Assembly: GCF_006538325.1 (NCBI RefSeq)
Contig: NZ_BJKK01000014.1
Span: forward strand, 1-64,000
Direction of reading: 5' to 3'
DNA from: Alteromonas sp. KUL42
GTDB lineage: Bacteria; Pseudomonadota; Gammaproteobacteria; Enterobacterales; Alteromonadaceae
DNA: 64,000 bases
The notes beneath the pieces were generated by a model. It searched no databases and was not told the origin of the DNA. It worked only from the letters and a program-made list of their open reading frames with translations. Positions 1-15,013 of this stretch are shown here, one piece after another (positions within the stretch are counted from its first letter, which is position 1; every line of letters begins with the position of its first letter). The position numbers and the translations under genes were made by a program.

Positions 1-132
<132 letters not shown>

Positions 133-183
133 CTAAGTTAAAAGCCCGACCCACCAATAGACCGGACCGAACCTTCATTTAGA

Positions 184-2286
184 TTAAGTTCTAGATTCAA
201 TAATAGCTCGCGCCACATTGTTAGGCGCCTCAGAATAATTGAAGAACTCCATTGAGTATGAAGCACGACCTTGTGTTTGTGAACGCAAATCTGTTGCGTA
301 ACCAAACATTTCTGAGAGCGGCACTTTTGCACGTATTATTTTAACACCTGCAACGCCATCTTCCATACCTTCGATCATACCGCGGCGACGATTTAAGTCA
401 CCGACTACATCACCCATCCAGTCTTCTGGAGTAGTCACTTCAACTTTCATAGTGGGTTCAAGCAACACCGGATTCGCTTCTGCGGCGCCTTTTTTGAAAC
501 CCATAGAGCCGGCGATCTTAAACGCCATTTCAGAAGAGTCAACATCATGGTATGAACCGTCAAACAAAGTAACCTTTACATCTAGTACCGGATACCCTGC
601 AAGAACACCACTTCGCATCTGCTCCTGAATTCCTTTATCGACCGCTGGAATGAACTCTTTTGGTACCACACCACCGACGATTTCGTTTACAAACTCGTAG
701 CCTGCCCCTTCTTCTTGAGGCTCAATACGCAACCATACGTGACCAAACTGACCACGGCCGCCAGACTGACGAACGAACTTCCCTTCAACTTCGACAGATT
801 TACGAAGGGTTTCGCGATAAGCAACCTGTGGGTTACCTACGTTACATTCAACTTTAAATTCACGCTTCATACGGTCAACAATGATATCGAGGTGAAGTTC
901 ACCCATACCAGAGATGATTGTTTGACCTGTCTCATCGTCAGTTTTTACTTTAAACGACGGATCTTCTGCTGCAAGTTTACTAAGCGCAATGCCCATTTTT
1001 TCTTGGTCAGCTTGAGACTTAGGTTCTACCGCAATTGAAATTACCGGCTCAGGAAATTCCATACGCTCTAGTGTAATTACGTGATTAGGATCACAAAGCG
1101 TATCGCCTGTTGTTACGTCTTTCAGACCGATAGCCGCAGCAATATCACCTGCGCGGACTTCTTTAATTTCTTCACGATCTTTCGCATGCATTTGTACGAT
1201 ACGACCAAAGCGCTCACGTTTTCCCTTAACCGGGTTGTATACCGTGTCACCAGTGTTAACTACACCTGAGTAACAACGGAAGAACGTCAGCGTACCCACA
1301 AATGGGTCTGTAGCTATCTTAAATGCCAATGCTGAGAACGGCTCATCGTCGCTTGAATGACGCTCAGCTTCTGTCTCGTCTTTATCGTCAAGCACACCTG
1401 TGATGGCTTTAACTTCTGTTGGAGACGGAAGATATTCGATAACAGCGTCAAGTACTGCCTGAACACCCTTGTTTTTGAAGGCACTGCCACAAGTGGCAAG
1501 AACAATTTCGTTGTTCAGAGTACGTTTGCGAAGACCAGAACGGATTTCTTCTTCAGTTAGCTCTTCGCCTTCCAAATACTTATCCATTAATTCATCAGAC
1601 GCTTCAGCTGCCGCTTCGATCATCTCAGTGCGGTATTGTTCAGCTTTGTCTAAGTATTCTGCTGGAATGTCTTCATAGGTAAATGTCATACCCATGTCTT
1701 CTTCATTCCAGTTGATGGCTTTCATCTTCAGTAAGTCGATGACACCATGGAAATTCTCTTCGGCACCCATGTTGATTTGAATCGGTACACAGGTTGCGCC
1801 TAAACGCTTGCGGATTTGTCCAACAACACGTTCAAAATCAGCGCCAGCTCGGTCCATCTTATTGACGAACACGAGACGTGGCACTTGGTACTTATCAGCC
1901 TGTCTCCAGACTGTTTCTGATTGAGGTTCTACCCCAGAAGACCCACAGAAAACTACCACTGCACCATCTAAAACACGTAATGAACGCTCTACTTCGATAG
2001 TAAAGTCAACGTGTCCAGGAGTATCAATGATATTGATCCTGTGTTGATCGAACTGTTGCTCCATACCAGACCAGAAACACGTAGTTGCAGCAGACGTGAT
2101 AGTAATACCACGCTCCTGCTCTTGTTCCATCCAGTCCATGGTTGCAGCACCGTCGTGCACTTCACCGATTTTGTGAGACAGTCCTGTATAAAACAGAACA
2201 CGCTCTGTGGTCGTGGTTTTACCCGCGTCCACGTGAGCCACAATACCAATATTGCGATAACGCTCAATCGAGGTCTTACGAGGCAT
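184..2286 (-). CDS. fusA: Elongation factor G
   Basis: EF-G is the ribosomal translocase and, with RRF, the recycling GTPase. The 700-residue product has the usual full length. It shows the G1 loop AHVDAGKTT at residues 17-25, a switch I region with the RGITI motif, DTPGHVDF (G3) near residue 90 and NKMDR (G4) near residue 145. The EF-G domain IV/V signatures GGRGQFGHV and GYPVLDV follow. It lies 27 bases downstream of rpsG and upstream of tuf, the conserved str operon order, so it is presumably transcribed from the rpsL promoter. No unusual feature is seen. Confidence 0.98.
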   Translation of the reverse strand: MPRKTSIERYRNIGIVAHVDAGKTTTTERVLFYTGLSHKIGEVHDGAATMDWMEQEQERGITITSAATTCFWSGMEQQFDQHRINIIDTPGHVDFTIEVERSLRVLDGAVVVFCGSSGVEPQSETVWRQADKYQVPRLVFVNKMDRAGADFERVVGQIRKRLGATCVPIQINMGAEENFHGVIDLLKMKAINWNEEDMGMTFTYEDIPAEYLDKAEQYRTEMIEAAAEASDELMDKYLEGEELTEEEIRSGLRKRTLNNEIVLATCGSAFKNKGVQAVLDAVIEYLPSPTEVKAITGVLDDKDETEAERHSSDDEPFSALAFKIATDPFVGTLTFFRCYSGVVNTGDTVYNPVKGKRERFGRIVQMHAKDREEIKEVRAGDIAAAIGLKDVTTGDTLCDPNHVITLERMEFPEPVISIAVEPKSQADQEKMGIALSKLAAEDPSFKVKTDDETGQTIISGMGELHLDIIVDRMKREFKVECNVGNPQVAYRETLRKSVEVEGKFVRQSGGRGQFGHVWLRIEPQEEGAGYEFVNEIVGGVVPKEFIPAVDKGIQEQMRSGVLAGYPVLDVKVTLFDGSYHDVDSSEMAFKIAGSMGFKKGAAEANPVLLEPTMKVEVTTPEDWMGDVVGDLNRRRGMIEGMEDGVAGVKIIRAKVPLSEMFGYATDLRSQTQGRASYSMEFFNYSEAPNNVARAIIESRT

Positions 2287-2313
2287 AAATCTCTCTCAGT
2301 TATATAACGTTGA

Positions 2314-2784
2314 TTACCAACGGTAGTGAGCAAACGCTTTGTTTGCTTCGGCCATACGGTGAACGTCTTCACGTTTCTTAACCGCAGAACCTTTGTTTTC
2401 TGATGCGTCAAGCATTTCAGCAGCTAGGCGTTGAGCCATAGACTTTTCGCCACGTTTACGAGCAGCTTCAACCATCCAACGCATACCTAGCGCGTTACGA
2501 CGAACTGGACGTACTTCAACTGGAACCTGATAAGTTGAACCACCAACACGACGAGATTTAACCTCTACTGTTGGGCGGATGTTATCAAGCGCTTCCTCAA
2601 AGATATCTAGGTGTGCTTTGCCGGTTTTTTCAGCAACAATATCAAGCGCACCGTAAACGATTTTTTCAGCGACTGACTTTTTGCCGTCGAGCATTACGAC
2701 ATTCATGAATTTCGCAAGCAGTTGTGAACCAAATTTTGGCTCTGGTAGGATTTTACGTTGACCTACGACTCTTCTTCTTGGCAT
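2314..2784 (-). CDS. rpsG: Small ribosomal subunit protein uS7
   Basis: S7 is a primary assembly protein that nucleates the 30S head by binding the 3' major domain of 16S rRNA. The 156-residue protein starts [20 protein letters not shown], matching the family from the first residue, and is of normal length. It is the second gene of the str operon, 74 bases after rpsL. In E. coli S7 is the translational repressor of this operon, acting at the rpsL-rpsG intergenic region; the same control is plausible here but not shown by the sequence. Confidence 0.98.
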   Translation of the reverse strand: MPRRRVVGQRKILPEPKFGSQLLAKFMNVVMLDGKKSVAEKIVYGALDIVAEKTGKAHLDIFEEALDNIRPTVEVKSRRVGGSTYQVPVEVRPVRRNALGMRWMVEAARKRGEKSMAQRLAAEMLDASENKGSAVKKREDVHRMAEANKAFAHYRW

Positions 2785-2858
2785 TTCTATTCTCCGTATG
2801 AATTCAGGGAAAACCCAAAACTCTTAAACTTCAGTTTGGCCTTACTAACGGAGAACCG

Positions 2859-3233
2859 TTAAGACTTAGGCCTTTTCGCACCGTACTTAGAACGGGCTTG
2901 TTTACGATCGTTTACACCTGCGCAGTCAAGTGTACCGCGAACTGTGTGATAACGAACACCTGGTAGATCTTTAACACGACCACCACGGATAAGTACTACA
3001 CTGTGCTCTTGTAGGTTGTGACCTTCACCACCGATGTATGAAGAAACTTCAAAACCGTTAGTTAGACGTACACGACATACTTTACGTAGTGCAGAGTTTG
3101 GTTTCTTAGGCGTAGTAGTATATACACGTGTACATACACCACGTCTTTGTGGACAAGCTTGTAGAGCAGCTACGTTGCTTTTTTCAACGGGCTTTCTACG
3201 CGGCTTGCGCACTAACTGGTTAACTGTTGCCAT
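2859..3233 (-). CDS. rpsL: Small ribosomal subunit protein uS12
   Basis: S12 sits at the decoding centre and governs translational accuracy. The 124-residue product has family length and the conserved [14 protein letters not shown] segment. Lysines 43 and 88, the positions altered in classical streptomycin-resistant mutants, are both wild type. It is the first gene of the str operon and is preceded by a strong promoter (3420-3448) and a terminator-like hairpin in its leader (3263-3283). The ribosome-binding site AGGAGC precedes the ATG. Confidence 0.98.
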   Translation of the reverse strand: MATVNQLVRKPRRKPVEKSNVAALQACPQRRGVCTRVYTTTPKKPNSALRKVCRVRLTNGFEVSSYIGGEGHNLQEHSVVLIRGGRVKDLPGVRYHTVRGTLDCAGVNDRKQARSKYGAKRPKS

Positions 3234-3262
3234 TAACTAGCTCCTGATTAAAAACTAAGAAA

Positions 3263-3283
3263 ACCCAATCACTGTGATTGGGT
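3263..3283 (-). promoter_or_regulatory. Terminator-like hairpin in the rpsL leader (putative attenuator)
   Basis: A perfect 9-bp stem (ACCCAATCA / TGATTGGGT) with a 3-base loop is followed on the minus strand by a U-rich tract (TTTTCTT). It begins about 30 bases before the rpsL ATG and lies downstream of the rpsL promoter. Every str-operon transcript from that promoter must therefore read through it, which makes it a candidate attenuator rather than a terminator of rpoC. The function is inferred from structure and position. Confidence 0.6.
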
Positions 3284-3419
3284 CCTATATTTGCGACGTT
3301 CTATAATTCGCCACTCTAAAATGTAAACACTGTGCTCGTCAGTATTCACTGAGCGCTGATACAAAAAACCGCGTCCGTTTTAAGTGCCACTTAAGGGCTA
3401 TCAAAAATCGGGTCGCGGA

Positions 3420-3448
3420 ATAGTAATGATCATCGCTCTGACTGTCAA
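3420..3448 (-). promoter_or_regulatory. Sigma70 promoter of the str operon (rpsL)
   Basis: On the minus strand a consensus -35 TTGACA (3443-3448) and a -10 TACTAT (3420-3425) are separated by exactly 17 bases. The bases after the -10 are GC-rich (TCCGCGACCC), a discriminator typical of stringently controlled ribosomal promoters. It lies between rpoC and rpsL, so rpsL-rpsG-fusA-tuf can be transcribed independently of rpoBC. Confidence 0.85.
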
Positions 3449-3510
3449 GCTGTACAAAGGTTAGGCAGTTATTTTTTCCTTCGCTCTGTCAGCCTGACAT
3501 GCCAAATTGT

Positions 3511-3534
3511 TAGGAGTACGTTAACGTACTCCTA
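3511..3534 (-). terminator. Perfect palindrome just after rpoC, putative transcript 3' end
   Basis: A 24-bp perfect palindrome (half-site TAGGAGTACGTT) begins 10 bases past the rpoC stop codon. It can form a strong hairpin at the 3' end of the rplKAJL-rpoBC transcript. No clear U tract follows on the minus strand, so it may be a Rho-independent terminator of weak type or an RNA-stabilising 3' hairpin. Confidence 0.5.
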
Positions 3535-3544
3535 AAAACCTACC

Positions 3545-6500
3545 TTATTCGGCAGTATCTTCGTCTGCACCTGCGTTAAGCGCTTCGGTTAGTGCCTGTT
3601 CTGCTTCAGCAGCAGAAACTGACATTTCTTCGATTTGCTCTTTGCGACGCTGTGCGCGGCGTTCGTGGTAAGCGAAACCGGTACCCGCTGGAATTAGACG
3701 ACCAACGATTACGTTTTCTTTCAGACCGCGTAGGTCATCTTCTTTACCTTGAACAGCTGCTTCAGTAAGAACACGTGTTGTTTCTTGGAACGATGCCGCT
3801 GAGATGAATGACTCAGTAGACAGTGACGCTTTAGTAATACCAAGCAGCTGTGTTTCATACTGCGCTGGGATCTTACCGTGTCTTTCAATTTCACGGTTAG
3901 CCACTTTAACGTTCGATACTTCAACCTGTTCGCCTTCAAGGAACTGTGTATCCCCTGGGTGCGTGATAACACACTTACGTAGCATCTGACGAATAACTAC
4001 TTCAATGTGCTTATCGTTAATTTTAACACCCTGTAAGCGGTATACTTCCTGAACTTCGTTCACAATGTAGTTTGCTACCGCAGAGATACCACGTAGACGC
4101 AGGATATCGTGTGGAGACTCTGGACCATCAGCGATAACTTCGCCTTTTTCCACTTTCTCACCTTCGAACACGTTAAGCTGACGCCACTTAGGAATCATCT
4201 CTTCGTATGCATCACCTTCAGCAGGTGTAATTACAAGACGTTTCTTACCTTTGGTCTCTTTACCGAAGCCAATAGTACCTGAGATTTCTGCAAGAATTGC
4301 AGGCTCTTTAGGCTTACGTGCTTCAAATAGGTCCGCAACGCGCGGTAGACCACCCGTGATATCACGAGTCTTCGAGCTTTCCTGAGGAATACGTGCTAGC
4401 ACGTCACCTTCGTTAGCCACTTTGCCTTCTTTCGCTTCAATAGTTGTAAAGCTTGGAAGACGAATTTCTTGAAGACCGAATTCGTCGCTTTCAAGAATTA
4501 GCTTAGGCTCTTTAGAGTTTACTTTCGCAAGGTCTTTAACAACGATACGAGTTAGACCAGTAAGCTCGTCTTGTTGCATTTCGGTGTTAGAGTCATCGAT
4601 GTCCGCGAAGCTAATCTTAGCAGCACGTTCAGTGATGATTGGGTGACTATGCGGATCCCAGTTAGCAACAATGTCGCCAGCGGCAATCGTTGCACCGTCA
4701 TCCACGCTAAGTACAGCACCGTAAGGTACTTTATAGCGCTCTTTCTCACGGCCTTGCTCGTCGATGACAGTAAGTTCTGTTGAACGAGAAACGATAACCA
4801 CTTTGCCATCAGAGTTACGTACGAATTTCGCGTTGTGTAGCTTAAGGCTACCCGCAGTCTTAACTTGTACGCTGTTCTCCGCAGATGCTCTTGATGCCGC
4901 ACCACCGATGTGGAATGTACGCATGGTAAGCTGTGTACCTGGTTCACCGATTGACTGTGCTGCAATAACACCAACCGATTCACCGCTACCCACCATATGA
5001 CCACGTGCAAGGTCACGACCGTAACACTTAGCACAAACACCGAAGTCGTTGTCACAAGTGATTACCGAGCGAACCATGATTTGGTCAACCGAGTTAGCTT
5101 CAAGCATGTCTACTAACGCTTCGTCTAGAAGAACGTTACGCTCTACTAGTACTTCGTTAGTGCCTGGCTTAAGTACATCTTCTGCTACTACACGACCTAG
5201 TACACGCTCGCGTAGTGGCTCAACAACGTCACCACCTTCGATTAGTGGTGTCATTTGAACACCTTCGAATGTGCCACAGTCGTCGTTAGTGATTACCAAG
5301 TCTTGTGCAACGTCTACTAGACGACGCGTTAGGTAACCCGAGTTAGCTGTCTTAAGTGCGGTATCCGCAAGACCTTTACGCGCACCGTGGGTTGAGATGA
5401 AGTACTGTAGTACGTTCAGACCTTCACGGAAGTTCGCCGTAATTGGTGTTTCGATGATTGAGCCATCTGGCTTAGCCATCAGACCACGCATACCAGCAAG
5501 CTGACGTATCTGAGCGGCACTACCACGAGCACCCGAGTCAGCCATCATGTAAACAGAGTTAAATGATGTTTGCTCTTCTTCTTCGCCATCGCGGTTAATT
5601 ACGATGTCAGTCTTAAGGTTATCCATCATGGCCTTAGCAACTTTCTCGTTTGCGTTTGACCAAATATCAATAACTTTGTTGTAACGCTCACCCGCGGTAA
5701 CAAGACCGTTTTGGAACTGTTCCTGAATTTCGATAACTTCTGCTTCAGCGGCGTCGATGATTTCTTTCTTCGCTTCTGGGATAACCATATCGTCGATACC
5801 AACAGACGCACCCGCGATCATCGCGTAGTGGAAACCGGTATACATGATTTGGTCAGCAGCAATTACTGTGTCTTTCAAACCTAACGTACGGTAACAAGCG
5901 TTCAATAGTCTTGAAATTTGCTTTTTACCCATCGCTTGGTTGATGATTTCAAACGGCAGACCCTTAGGTAGGATCAAAGAGAAAATAGCACGACCAACAG
6001 TAGTATCTGTTAGCGTTACTTTCTCAGTTTTGTTGCCATCTTCATCGATGTCATATTCAGTGATACGTACTTTAACGCGAGAGTGAAGCTCAGCATTACC
6101 TGTGCGGTATGCTTTTTCTGCTTCATTCGGGCTGGTAAATACCATGCCTTCGCCCAAGCCGTTTACTTTGTCACGCGTTAGGTAGTAAAGACCCAATACA
6201 ACGTCCTGTGAAGGTACGATAATTGGCTCACCATTCGCAGGTGACAGAATGTTGTTCGTTGACATCATAAGTGCACGTGCTTCTAGCTGTGCTTCAATTG
6301 TCAACGGAACGTGTACCGCCATTTGGTCACCATCGAAGTCGGCGTTGTACGCCGCACACACTAGTGGGTGAAGCTGAATCGCTTTACCTTCGATTAGTGT
6401 TGGTTCGAATGCTTGGATACCCAAACGGTGAAGTGTAGGCGCACGGTTAAGAAGTACCGGGTGTTCGCGGATAACGTCGTCTAGTACGTCCCAAACCTCT

Positions 6501-7717
6501 GGTGCTTCGCGCTCTACAAGCTTCTTCGCAGCTTTGATTGTTGTCGCAAGACCTCGACCTTCAAGCTTACCGTAAATAAACGGCTTAAATAGCTCAAGTG
6601 CCATCTTCTTAGGAAGACCACACTGGTGAAGACGTAGAGTAGGACCAACGGTAATTACTGAACGTCCCGAGTAGTCAACACGCTTACCAAGAAGGTTTTG
6701 ACGGAAACGACCTTGCTTACCTTTGATCATGTCTGCAAGCGACTTAAGTGGACGCTTGTTAGAACCGGTAATCGCACGACCACGACGTCCGTTATCTAGA
6801 AGCGCATCAACAGACTCTTGAAGCATACGCTTTTCGTTGCGTACGATAATGTCTGGAGCAGCAAGGTCTAGAAGACGCTTAAGACGGTTGTTACGGTTAA
6901 TTACACGACGGTAAAGGTCGTTAAGGTCAGAGGTTGCAAAACGGCCGCCATCTAGTGGTACTAGTGGACGTAAGTCTGGTGGAAGTACCGGAAGTACCGT
7001 CATGATCATCCACTCTGGCTTGTTACCAGACTGTTGGAATGACTCAAGCAACTTAAGACGCTTAGTAATTTTCTTACGCTTGGTTTCAGAGTTAATTGAA
7101 GGCAACTCTTCACGCATAGCAGCAACATCTGCATCTACGTTAAGTGCTGTGAGAAGATCGAATACTGCTTCAGCACCCATCTTCGCTTCAAACTCATCAC
7201 CGTGCTCTTCAAGTGCATCCAAGTACTCTTCTTCGTTTAGAAGTTGACTGCGCTCAAGGGTAGTCATACCTGGCTCTGTAACCACGTATGATTCAAAATA
7301 TAGTACGCGTTCGATATCACGAAGTGTCATATCAAGCATTAGGCCGATACGAGACGGAAGTGATTTAAGGAACCAAATGTGCGCAACCGGGCTAGCTAGC
7401 TCGATGTGACCCATACGCTCACGACGTACTTTAGTCAGTGTAACTTCAACGCCACACTTCTCACAGATAACACCACGGTGCTTAAGGCGCTTGTACTTGC
7501 CGCAAAGACACTCGTAGTCTTTAACCGGACCAAAGATACGCGCACAGAACAGACCGTCACGCTCAGGCTTGAACGTACGGTAGTTGATTGTTTCAGGCTT
7601 TTTAACTTCACCGAATGACCATGAACGGATCATGTCAGGTGAAGACAGACCGATTCGAATATTATCGAATTCTTCAGTCTTGTTTTGTTGCTTTAGAAAC
7701 TTTAATAAGTCTTTCAC
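3545..7717 (-). CDS. rpoC: DNA-directed RNA polymerase subunit beta prime
   Basis: This is the catalytic large subunit of RNA polymerase. The 1390-residue protein shows the N-terminal zinc-binding cysteines (CLCGKY and CEKCG near residues 70-88), the catalytic magnesium loop [12 protein letters not shown] near residue 460, the second zinc site (CDNDFG and CAKCYGRD) and the trigger-loop region TFHIGGAAS. Translation starts at a GTG codon (7715-7717) preceded by GGGAG, as in E. coli rpoC. It follows rpoB after 81 bases in the conserved rplKAJL-rpoBC order. Confidence 0.98.
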   Translation of the reverse strand: MKDLLKFLKQQNKTEEFDNIRIGLSSPDMIRSWSFGEVKKPETINYRTFKPERDGLFCARIFGPVKDYECLCGKYKRLKHRGVICEKCGVEVTLTKVRRERMGHIELASPVAHIWFLKSLPSRIGLMLDMTLRDIERVLYFESYVVTEPGMTTLERSQLLNEEEYLDALEEHGDEFEAKMGAEAVFDLLTALNVDADVAAMREELPSINSETKRKKITKRLKLLESFQQSGNKPEWMIMTVLPVLPPDLRPLVPLDGGRFATSDLNDLYRRVINRNNRLKRLLDLAAPDIIVRNEKRMLQESVDALLDNGRRGRAITGSNKRPLKSLADMIKGKQGRFRQNLLGKRVDYSGRSVITVGPTLRLHQCGLPKKMALELFKPFIYGKLEGRGLATTIKAAKKLVEREAPEVWDVLDDVIREHPVLLNRAPTLHRLGIQAFEPTLIEGKAIQLHPLVCAAYNADFDGDQMAVHVPLTIEAQLEARALMMSTNNILSPANGEPIIVPSQDVVLGLYYLTRDKVNGLGEGMVFTSPNEAEKAYRTGNAELHSRVKVRITEYDIDEDGNKTEKVTLTDTTVGRAIFSLILPKGLPFEIINQAMGKKQISRLLNACYRTLGLKDTVIAADQIMYTGFHYAMIAGASVGIDDMVIPEAKKEIIDAAEAEVIEIQEQFQNGLVTAGERYNKVIDIWSNANEKVAKAMMDNLKTDIVINRDGEEEEQTSFNSVYMMADSGARGSAAQIRQLAGMRGLMAKPDGSIIETPITANFREGLNVLQYFISTHGARKGLADTALKTANSGYLTRRLVDVAQDLVITNDDCGTFEGVQMTPLIEGGDVVEPLRERVLGRVVAEDVLKPGTNEVLVERNVLLDEALVDMLEANSVDQIMVRSVITCDNDFGVCAKCYGRDLARGHMVGSGESVGVIAAQSIGEPGTQLTMRTFHIGGAASRASAENSVQVKTAGSLKLHNAKFVRNSDGKVVIVSRSTELTVIDEQGREKERYKVPYGAVLSVDDGATIAAGDIVANWDPHSHPIITERAAKISFADIDDSNTEMQQDELTGLTRIVVKDLAKVNSKEPKLILESDEFGLQEIRLPSFTTIEAKEGKVANEGDVLARIPQESSKTRDITGGLPRVADLFEARKPKEPAILAEISGTIGFGKETKGKKRLVITPAEGDAYEEMIPKWRQLNVFEGEKVEKGEVIADGPESPHDILRLRGISAVANYIVNEVQEVYRLQGVKINDKHIEVVIRQMLRKCVITHPGDTQFLEGEQVEVSNVKVANREIERHGKIPAQYETQLLGITKASLSTESFISAASFQETTRVLTEAAVQGKEDDLRGLKENVIVGRLIPAGTGFAYHERRAQRRKEQIEEMSVSAAEAEQALTEALNAGADEDTAE

Positions 7718-7798
7718 ATTACTCTCCCAGCGGAGTCAGTCTCTAGAGCCCGGCGCAAGCACCGGGCCATCTCATAACATTACGCGGCGATTGCCGTA

Positions 7799-11827
<4,029 letters not shown>

Positions 11828-12152
11828 GGGTTCCTCAGCCTGCTGATTTTTGACCCAACCTGCCGCTAAATGCTTTAAAACGCGTGCTATGGGCTAAAAG
11901 CTGCGTTTTAAATTGCGCACTAAGCAACAAACTTCCACAACCCTTTTTCGGGCAGATACACCAGCATACAACAAAATTTAACCAATTATTAGTTAACTTG
12001 TTGGATTTTTATGCTTTTTATGTGTATTTCCGAATGGCGCCTTTAATCGTGTAGCCAAGGGTTAGATTCTACACGCTATACAGCGCAAAAAGGCTGGTGG
12101 TTCAAAAAACCACCAGCCTTGCCGTCTCAGGCAATAATCTGACTATGTCAGA
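11828..12152 (-). other. rplL-rpoB intergenic leader, 325 bases without a gene
   Basis: This spacer holds the hairpin at 12090-12120 near the rplL end and about 260 bases of rpoB leader. No credible ORF or second promoter was found in it. In E. coli the equivalent spacer contains a partial terminator and an RNase III processing site that lower rpoBC output relative to the ribosomal proteins. A processing site cannot be recognised here by eye. Confidence 0.6.
12090..12120 (-). terminator. Attenuating terminator between rplL and rpoB
   Basis: A perfect 13-bp stem (AAGGCTGGTGGTT and its complement) with a 5-base loop is followed on the minus strand by a run of five T residues (counting the two at the end of the stem). 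It lies 33 bases past the rplL stop. Its position matches the known partial terminator of the E. coli rplJL-rpoBC operon, which lets only a fraction of polymerases continue into rpoBC. Confidence 0.8.
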
Positions 12153-12527
12153 TTACTTGATTTCTACTTCTGCACCAGCTTCTTCAAGCTCTTTCTTAAG
12201 TGCTTCAGCTTCATCTTTGCTTACGCCTTCTTTGATAGCTTTAGGAGCAGATTCAACTACTTCTTTAGCTTCTTTAAGACCTAGGCCAGTCGCGCCGCGA
12301 ACTGCTTTGATAACTGCAACTTTGTTAGCGCCGAATGAAGTCATTACAACGTCGAACTCAGTCTTTTCTTCAGCAGCAGCTGCTTCACCAGCTACAGCAG
12401 GACCAGCAACAGCAACAGCTGCAGCAGATACGTTGAATTTTTCTTCAGCCGCTTCGATAAGTTCAACCAGTTCCATTACTGGCATTTCAGCGATTGCGTT
12501 TAAGATATCTTCTTTAGTTAGAGCCAT
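12153..12527 (-). CDS. rplL: Large ribosomal subunit protein bL12 (L7/L12)
   Basis: L7/L12 forms the dimeric stalk proteins that recruit translational GTPases to the 50S subunit. The 124-residue acidic protein has the N-terminal dimerisation domain ([12 protein letters not shown] onward), an alanine-rich hinge around residues 38-52 and the C-terminal factor-binding domain with the KVAVIKAVR and GLGLKEAK motifs. It follows rplJ after 57 bases, with an AGGAG ribosome-binding site. Its product binds L10 from the preceding gene. Confidence 0.98.
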   Translation of the reverse strand: MALTKEDILNAIAEMPVMELVELIEAAEEKFNVSAAAVAVAGPAVAGEAAAAEEKTEFDVVMTSFGANKVAVIKAVRGATGLGLKEAKEVVESAPKAIKEGVSKDEAEALKKELEEAGAEVEIK

Positions 12528-12584
12528 TTTCTCTAAACTCCTGGGTATAAAATGTTAAAAAAATCAATATGCCAAAAACGCCAA

Positions 12585-13103
12585 TTACTTGGTGTCTTTG
12601 ACCGCCGCCAATACGCGCACAAACTTGGCAGGAACTTCGTTGATTGTTTGAACGAACTTGCCAACTGGTGCTTTGAAGGTTGCAAGAAGTTTTGCAAGCG
12701 CTTCGTCGCGGGTAGGTAGAGCTGCAACTGCGTCCAATTTCTCTGGACCAAGAAGACCACTACCAATTGAAAGTGCAGTAACTTTAAGCTTATCGTTAGT
12801 CTTACCGAAGTCTTTGAAAAGACGTGCTGCACCGCCTGGTGCGTCGATAGAGAAACCATAGATAAGCGGGCCAGTTAGGGCGCTGTCTAAGTCTGCAAAT
12901 TGACTGTCTGCTAGCGCACGCTTTGCAAGAGTGTTACGTACAACCTTTAGGTATACGCCTTGCTCACGAGCTTTAACACGTAGTTCAGTCAGTTCACTAA
13001 CTTCCATCCCACGGTATTCAGCAACGGCTACGGATAGAGCGCGAGACGCAACTTCAGAAACTTCTGCTACGATCTCTTTTTTTGCTGCTAAACCTAGTGC
13101 CAC
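12585..13103 (-). CDS. rplJ: Large ribosomal subunit protein uL10
   Basis: L10 anchors L7/L12 dimers to 23S rRNA to form the ribosomal stalk. I place the start at the GTG at 13101-13103, giving 172 residues beginning [15 protein letters not shown]. This matches the family N terminus and lies 6 bases after a strong AGAGGTG ribosome-binding site. A GTG three codons further upstream is itself part of that ribosome-binding site and is an unlikely start. The 306-base untranslated leader before the gene is the expected site of autogenous control by the L10-L12 complex. Confidence 0.96.
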   Translation of the reverse strand: MALGLAAKKEIVAEVSEVASRALSVAVAEYRGMEVSELTELRVKAREQGVYLKVVRNTLAKRALADSQFADLDSALTGPLIYGFSIDAPGGAARLFKDFGKTNDKLKVTALSIGSGLLGPEKLDAVAALPTRDEALAKLLATFKAPVGKFVQTINEVPAKFVRVLAAVKDTK

Positions 13104-13409
13104 TGAGTTCACCTCTTTGTATCTGACTTTGTAAGTAGTTTTCTACGAACGCCGTCAGGGTTCACAGATTGATATCAACCACTATGGTAGATACCGCTCT
13201 ACGGTGTTTGTTACCCCAGAGAGTCTGAGTCAAACCACCGTCTGCGCAGGTTGTTGTATTAAGCAGTATGTTGACTGTGAAAGTTCTCTTACCTCTTTCA
13301 CCACACCGCACCTGCGGTCTAGGACGGGAGCTGCTTACTAGCACTGCTAATATACACAGCTCCAACCCATAACCTTTAAGAGAGTCCTTCGAGCCTGAGC
13401 TCAAGGGAA
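13104..13409 (-). promoter_or_regulatory. rplJ mRNA leader (putative L10-L12 autoregulatory RNA)
   Basis: About 306 bases without a gene separate rplA from rplJ. On the minus strand the leader contains a 7-bp stem, CAGCTCC at 13357-13363 (plus strand) pairing with GGAGCTG at 13327-13333, and further GC-rich potential stems (CCGCAGGTGCGG). In enterobacteria the long rplJ leader binds the L10-L12 complex, which represses translation of rplJL. A similar role here is inferred from position and length. An 80-codon reading frame crossing the leader has no family resemblance and I do not call it. Confidence 0.55.
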
Positions 13410-14105
13410 TTAAAGACCTACAGAAGCCTTATCTAGAGATACACCCGCACCCATAGTAGTGCTTAGGCTAATCTTCTTGATGTAAGTACCTTTAGCTGAA
13501 GAAGGCTTTGCTTTCTTCAATGCTTCAAGTAGCGCTTCAAGGTTTTCTTGAATTTGGTTTGCTTCGAACGCAATCTTACCGATGCTAGCGTGGATGATAC
13601 CGTTCTTATCGTTACGGTAGCGAACCTGACCAGCTTTCGCGTTCTTAACTGCTGTAGCAACGTCAGGCGTTACTGTACCAGTTTTAGGGTTAGGCATTAG
13701 GCCACGTGGACCTAAGATTTGACCTAGTTGACCAACAACACGCATCGCGTCTGGGCTAGCAACTACTACGTCAAAGTTCATTTCGCCTTTCTTTACTAGC
13801 TCAGCTAGGTCTTCCATACCAACGATGTCAGCACCAGCTTCTTTAGCAGCTTCAGCGTTTGCGCCTTGAGTAAATACAGCAACGCGAACGTCTTTACCAG
13901 TACCGTTAGGTAGTACAGTTGCACCACGAACGTTTTGGTCAGATTTCTTCGCATCGATACCAAGGTTAACAGCTACGTCAACGCTTTCTGCGAACTTAGC
14001 AGTCGCTAGTTCTTTAAGAAGCGCAACTGCTTCGTTGATTTCGTACTCTTTCGCAGAGTCAACTTTTTCGCGGATTAGGCGAGCGCGTTTAGTTAATTTA
14101 GCCAT
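13410..14105 (-). CDS. rplA: Large ribosomal subunit protein uL1
   Basis: L1 forms the mobile stalk of the 50S subunit at the E site and, in E. coli, represses translation of its own operon by binding near the rplK start. The 231-residue protein begins [15 protein letters not shown] and contains the signature [11 protein letters not shown] and the [17 protein letters not shown] segment. It lies 4 bases after rplK, consistent with translational coupling, and no unusual features are seen. Confidence 0.98.
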   Translation of the reverse strand: MAKLTKRARLIREKVDSAKEYEINEAVALLKELATAKFAESVDVAVNLGIDAKKSDQNVRGATVLPNGTGKDVRVAVFTQGANAEAAKEAGADIVGMEDLAELVKKGEMNFDVVVASPDAMRVVGQLGQILGPRGLMPNPKTGTVTPDVATAVKNAKAGQVRYRNDKNGIIHASIGKIAFEANQIQENLEALLEALKKAKPSSAKGTYIKKISLSTTMGAGVSLDKASVGL

Positions 14106-14109
14106 TCGA

Positions 14110-14538
14110 TTAGTCCTCTACGTTCAAGCCCATTGAGCGAGCAGAACCCGCGATAGTGCGTACCGCTGCTTCTAGATCAGCTGCAGTTAGGTCTGGCTCT
14201 TTAGTTTTAGCAATCTCTTCCAACTGAGCACGAGTAACTTTACCCACTTTCTCAGTGTTAGGACGGCCAGAACCACTCTTGATGCCAGCTGCTTTCTTAA
14301 GCAGGTAAGACGCAGGAGGAGTCTTAGTTTCGAATGTGAAAGAGCGATCTTCGTATACAGTAATTTCTACTGGTACTGGAGCGCCTTTCTCAAGACTTTC
14401 AGTTTTTGCGTTGAAAGCCTTACAGAATTCCATGATGTTTACACCGTGTTGACCTAGTGCAGGACCAACCGGTGGACTTGGGTTTGCAGCACCTGCCGCA
14501 ACCTGAAGCTTAATAATACCGCTTACTTTTTTAGCCAT
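14110..14538 (-). CDS. rplK: Large ribosomal subunit protein uL11
   Basis: L11 binds the GTPase-associated region of 23S rRNA and is needed for RelA-dependent sensing of uncharged tRNA. The 142-residue product contains the N-terminal proline-rich helix [13 protein letters not shown] and the rRNA-binding C-terminal domain. It is the first gene of the rplKAJL-rpoBC operon, driven by the promoter at 14629-14657. In most gammaproteobacteria nusG lies directly upstream; here a plus-strand small-gene cassette intervenes. Confidence 0.98.
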   Translation of the reverse strand: MAKKVSGIIKLQVAAGAANPSPPVGPALGQHGVNIMEFCKAFNAKTESLEKGAPVPVEITVYEDRSFTFETKTPPASYLLKKAAGIKSGSGRPNTEKVGKVTRAQLEEIAKTKEPDLTAADLEAAVRTIAGSARSMGLNVED

Positions 14539-14628
14539 TTTACATGCTCTCTTGTTTGGGTCTAACGCCTCGCAAATACAGAGATTATTTGCTCAATCGG
14601 CTTCCCGTTTCCGTTTAAAAGGGCGCGC

Positions 14629-14657
14629 ATTATATAAGGTGAACAATTACTATGCAA
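14629..14657 (-). promoter_or_regulatory. Sigma70 promoter of rplKAJL-rpoBC
   Basis: On the minus strand a -35 TTGCAT (14652-14657) and a perfect -10 TATAAT (14629-14634) are 17 bases apart, followed by a GCGCGCCC discriminator typical of stringent control. The rplK ATG lies about 90 bases downstream. The promoter is intact despite the inserted cassette, whose first gene starts about 140 bases away in the opposite direction. Confidence 0.85.
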
Positions 14658-14768
14658 GGGGAATTTAGAATAAAAAACCACCTAAAGGTCAGTATTTTTC
14701 ATATCGTACTATGGGTAGGTTTATCAAAGCTACTTATTTGATTTGAGAAGCTTAAGATTAACATGAAA

Positions 14769-14783
14769 GGCTTAATGTAAGCC
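14769..14783 (+). promoter_or_regulatory. Small inverted repeat abutting the ribosome-binding site of the peptide cassette
   Basis: GGCTTA-ATG-TAAGCC forms a 6-bp perfect inverted repeat that ends two bases before the AGGAGA ribosome-binding site of the first leader-peptide gene. It could be an RNA hairpin that modulates translation, or an operator. No convincing sigma70 promoter was found upstream on the plus strand, so the transcription start of the cassette is unknown. Confidence 0.35.
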
Positions 14784-14797
14784 TAGGAGACTTTTAT

Positions 14798-15013
14798 ATG
14801 GAATTACTAAATGAAAATGACATCAAAAGCGTATCTGGCGGTGATGGCTGGGATGTTGCTGCGGGAGGCCTTGCTGGTGGCGGGATTGGCGCGACTGGCG
14901 TCGGATTCGCCGCAACTGTAGGTTTCGCAATTACGTTTCCCGTTGCTTTAGGGGCCGTAGCAACTGGTGCTGCGATAGGCGCAGCATGGGAGTTTTTCAC
15001 TGATGATGAATAA
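14798..15013 (+). CDS. Double-glycine leader peptide, putative microcin/class IIb bacteriocin precursor A
   Basis: The 71-residue product starts MELLNENDIKSVSGG, a leader ending in the Gly-Gly pair recognised by C39-peptidase ABC exporters. The predicted 56-residue core is glycine- and alanine-rich with several GxxxG spacings (GGLAGGGIGATG). It has no lysine, arginine or histidine and six acidic residues, so its net charge is strongly negative. A clear AGGAGA ribosome-binding site lies 7-8 bases before the ATG. It overlaps the next gene, a second leader peptide, by 11 bases. This layout fits a two-peptide bacteriocin or an acidic colicin V-type microcin. No exporter lies nearby. The class assignment is an inference; the leader and core features are directly visible. 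Confidence 0.75.
   Translation: MELLNENDIKSVSGGDGWDVAAGGLAGGGIGATGVGFAATVGFAITFPVALGAVATGAAIGAAWEFFTDDE

Noticed and set aside
13162..13404. 80-codon reading frame in the rplJ leader
   Set aside because: It runs through the known regulatory leader position, has no ribosome-binding site or family resemblance, and the region shows RNA-stem features instead.
14652..14738. Short plus-strand ORF of about 28 codons starting near 14652
   Set aside because: Its start overlaps the -35 element of the rplK promoter and there is no ribosome-binding site.
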